NCBI RefSeq assembly: GCF_001422725.1
Contig: NZ_LMMA01000032.1
Coordinates: 186,001 to 250,000 of the forward strand
Length of the DNA stretch: 64,000 nucleotides
Reading direction: 5' to 3'
From: Flavobacterium sp. Leaf82
GTDB taxonomy: Bacteria > Bacteroidota > Bacteroidia > Flavobacteriales > Flavobacteriaceae
Part shown: positions 61,661-64,000 of the stretch, in pieces
How positions within the stretch are numbered: position 1 is the stretch's first letter
How the letters are laid out: each line of letters begins with the position of its first letter
Position numbers and translations under genes: made by a program
Notes under the pieces: model-generated
What the model was told of the DNA's origin: nothing
Database searches by the model: none
The model's input: the letters and a program-made list of their open reading frames with translations, nothing else

Positions 61661-64000
61661 ATGAGTGAGCAAAGTTGTTTTCATTGTGGGTTAACCATTG
61701 TTAAAAATGAAGAAATCAATTTTGATGAAAAAAAGTTTTGTTGTACCGGATGTAAAACCGTTTACGAAATTTTTAGTCTTCATGATTTAACATGCTACTA
61801 TGATTTTGAAAAATCACCCGGTGCTACTCCGCAAGATATTCAGGGTAAATATGACTTTTTAGATAATGAGGCTATTTTGTCAAAATTATTAGAATTTCAG
61901 GAAGCAAATACTTCAATAGTTTCATTAAACATCCCTCATATTCATTGTAGTTCTTGTATTTGGATTCTTGAAAACCTAAATAGAATTCAATCAGGAATAA
62001 GTGTTTCCCAGATTAATTTTCCTGAAAAACGAGTTCGAATTACCTTTAACTCAGATCTTGTTTCCTTAAAAACTATTGTTTATCTCTTAAGTTCAATAGG
62101 TTATGAACCTTATATTAGTTTAGAAAACTACGAAACAGGTAAAACAAATGTAGATAGAACTCTGACTTATAAATTAGGAGTTGCATTTTTTTGCTTTGGA
62201 AATATTATGCTGTTATCCTTTCCGGAATACTTTGAAATCAAAGAATTCTGGTTAGATAATTACAAACCATTTTTCAGGATTCTAATTTTTATTTTGGCTC
62301 TGCCAAGTTTTTTATATTCAGCAAGTGGTTATTATGTTTCTGCTTATAAAAGTATAAAATCAGGAATGCTAAATATCGATATTCCAATTGCTTTAGGGAT
62401 AATCGTAATGTTTGTTCGCAGTACTTTTGATATTATAATGAATTATGGATCAGGTTTTTTTGACAGTTTAACAGGTTTAGTATTTTTTATGCTGCTTGGA
62501 AAAATGTTTCAGATAAAAACCTATAGTTTTTTAAGTTTTGAAAGAGATTTTAAATCCTATTTTCCCATTGCCGTTACCAGAATAAATCCGGATGTATCAG
62601 AAGAAAGTGTTCCCATTTATGATATTATAAAAGGAAATAGATTACTGATAAGAAATCAGGAACTTATTCCGGTAGATGGTATATTGATAAGCGAAAAAGC
62701 TGAAATTGATTATAGTTTTGTAACCGGTGAAGCAGTTCCCATTACTAAAAAATCCGGAGATAAAGTTTTTGCGGGAGGCAAGCAAATTGGTAAAGTAATT
62801 GAAATGGAAGTATTGCATTCTGTCTCACAAAGTTATCTTACCCAATTGTGGAGTAATGAAATTTTCCAGAAAAAAGTACTTCAAAAGCATAAAACCATTA
62901 CAGATGCAATAAGTCGTTATTTCACTCCTATATTATTGCTAATTGCTTTTGCAGGTTTCGGGTATTGGATTTTTATTGATGCCAATACAGCCTTTAATGT
63001 TTTCACTGCCGTTTTGATTGTCGCTTGTCCATGTGCGCTGGCACTTACTGCACCATTTACTTTCGGGAATATTTTAAGAATAATGGGCAAACAAAAAATG
63101 TATCTAAAAAATGCATTGGTAATCGAACAATTGGCAAAAGTTGATACTATAGTTTTTGATAAAACCGGAACAATTACGACCAACAAAAAGTCGAGTATTA
63201 CTTATGAGGGAAATACGATTTCTGATGAAAACTATGTTTTGATAAAGAATGTGCTTCGCGGATCAAATCATCCTTTGAGCCGTATTTTATATGATTTTTT
63301 AGAAGATTCAAAAAGAATAAAGGTTGATGATTTTCAGGAAATAACCGGAAAAGGAATTCAGGCTTTAGTTGAAAATAAAATTATTAAAATAGGTTCAGCA
63401 GCCTTTGTGGATAATTCAATTTTAGATTCATCTGAAATTGAAAGAACCGCACTTCATATTAAAATTGATAATCAGTATATAGGTAAGTTTATTTTCCAGA
63501 ACCAATATAGGGAAGGTCTCGAAAAGTTATTTTTAACGCTTAGTAAAAGCTATACTATAAAAGTGCTTTCAGGTGATAATGACGGAGAAAGGGCTAATCT
63601 TGAAGCTGTATTACCAAAAGGTACAGAACTGATTTTTAATCAAAAGCCAGAACAAAAACTAGATTTTATTAAGGAACTTCAGGATAAGGGGCAAAATGTA
63701 ATGATGGTAGGAGACGGGCTAAATGATGCTGGTGCATTAGCGCAGAGTAATGTTGGAATTTCGATCTCTGAGAATGTCAATGTTTTTTCTCCTGCATGTG
63801 ATGCAATTTTAGACGCTTCAGAGTTTTCTCGATTAGATTATTTTCTAAAATTGTCTCATAAATCGATTTTAATAATCAAAATGAGTTTTATTTTATCACT
63901 TCTTTATAATCTGGTAGGACTCTCATTTGCCGTCACTGGTAACCTGCTTCCCTTGGTAGCAGCGATTATTATGCCATTAAGTACCGTTACAATAGTGAGT
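61661..64000 (+). CDS. ccoI: Copper-type P1B ATPase, CcoI/FixI-like, 3' end outside window
   Basis: The frame begins at ATG 61661 and runs open to the window edge for 780 residues, so the stop is beyond. The N-terminus has Cys pairs typical of CcoI/FixI (CFHC, CCTGC), then an HMA-like CSSC (Cys96, Cys99) in HIHCSSCIWIL. After the first membrane helices come the phosphatase TGEA motif, the CPC metal site (456-458), DKTGT (Asp500) and GDGLNDAGAL. The final visible part is the last pair of membrane helices. This family loads copper into the cbb3 oxidase, whose genes would be expected to follow. The Fnr-like neighbour supports that reading. Confidence 0.88.
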   Translation, partial: MSEQSCFHCGLTIVKNEEINFDEKKFCCTGCKTVYEIFSLHDLTCYYDFEKSPGATPQDIQGKYDFLDNEAILSKLLEFQEANTSIVSLNIPHIHCSSCIWILENLNRIQSGISVSQINFPEKRVRITFNSDLVSLKTIVYLLSSIGYEPYISLENYETGKTNVDRTLTYKLGVAFFCFGNIMLLSFPEYFEIKEFWLDNYKPFFRILIFILALPSFLYSASGYYVSAYKSIKSGMLNIDIPIALGIIVMFVRSTFDIIMNYGSGFFDSLTGLVFFMLLGKMFQIKTYSFLSFERDFKSYFPIAVTRINPDVSEESVPIYDIIKGNRLLIRNQELIPVDGILISEKAEIDYSFVTGEAVPITKKSGDKVFAGGKQIGKVIEMEVLHSVSQSYLTQLWSNEIFQKKVLQKHKTITDAISRYFTPILLLIAFAGFGYWIFIDANTAFNVFTAVLIVACPCALALTAPFTFGNILRIMGKQKMYLKNALVIEQLAKVDTIVFDKTGTITTNKKSSITYEGNTISDENYVLIKNVLRGSNHPLSRILYDFLEDSKRIKVDDFQEITGKGIQALVENKIIKIGSAAFVDNSILDSSEIERTALHIKIDNQYIGKFIFQNQYREGLEKLFLTLSKSYTIKVLSGDNDGERANLEAVLPKGTELIFNQKPEQKLDFIKELQDKGQNVMMVGDGLNDAGALAQSNVGISISENVNVFSPACDAILDASEFSRLDYFLKLSHKSILIIKMSFILSLLYNLVGLSFAVTGNLLPLVAAIIMPLSTVTIVS

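Noticed and set aside
62917..63186. 89-codon antisense frame in the copper ATPase region
   Set aside because: The plus strand carries the CPC and DKTGT motifs in a frame open to the window end; the antisense frame is a shadow.
1..64000. Transposases, integrases, tRNA genes or att sites bounding the T6SS island
   Set aside because: None was seen on either strand. The right edge of the island is simply the convergent exonuclease gene.

Overview
The window looks like a chromosomal segment of a Flavobacterium-like member of the Bacteroidota. The reasons are AT-rich DNA, promoters of the Bacteroidota type (TAnnTTTG -7 element), almost no Shine-Dalgarno sequences, many flavobacterial DUF families (DUF6048, DUF6452, DUF6095, DUF5606) and several intergenic repeat types. 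No rRNA, tRNA, CRISPR array or transposase was seen.

Region 1 (1-21,391, all plus strand) is an accessory type VI secretion effector island of the Bacteroidota (T6SSiii) kind. It holds the 3' part of a Tle1/DUF2235-type lipase effector and its partner, a DUF4280 (PAAR-like)-amidase fusion followed by a lipoprotein, a membrane protein, the tube protein TssD between two terminators, a glucosaminidase effector followed by a lipoprotein, VgrG, a helical-repeat adaptor candidate, and a 1393-residue PAAR-Rhs toxin. No sheath, baseplate or membrane-complex genes are present.

Behind the full-length rhs lies an array of silent toxin tips. Three partial copies of the rhs 3' end each carry a different toxin and an adjacent gene in immunity position, followed by several more immunity-like genes. 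The four toxins look like an HNH (GHH/AHH-like) nuclease, a YwqJ-like deaminase, a second deaminase-like domain and a GIY-YIG nuclease. All four unrelated toxins end in Cys-Lys-stop, which I cannot explain from known families. The 5' edges of the tips carry in-frame stops, and two still align to the parent gene across them, so the tips are decayed copies that probably need recombination to be expressed.

Region 2 (21,404-44,800) is ordinary chromosome: a DnaQ-like exonuclease with a cNMP/CBS/DUF294 protein, small lipoproteins, a DinB-like protein, a pentapeptide protein, murQ, a ZIP transporter, rRNA methyltransferases (THUMP type and rlmD), a histidine kinase, an aldo/keto reductase, cysE-cysM, a Smr protein, a cysteine desulfurase and a Sua5/TsaC protein. 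Its gaps hold several repeats, notably hairpin-forming blocks built from 8-nt units.

Region 3 (44,855-51,300) is an LPS/surface glycan cluster: an acyltransferase, four glycosyltransferases and a WaaP/KdkA-like sugar kinase.

Region 4 (51,365-64,000) holds dapD, a PAS protein, ruvX, mqo, a FUSC transporter-like protein, def, a DUF5606 protein, an alpha carbonic anhydrase, mazG, and a Crp/Fnr regulator divergent from a CcoI/FixI-type copper ATPase that runs off the window. The gap between the last two has a TGAT-N4-ATCA palindrome placed as expected for Fnr-type activation of the ATPase gene.
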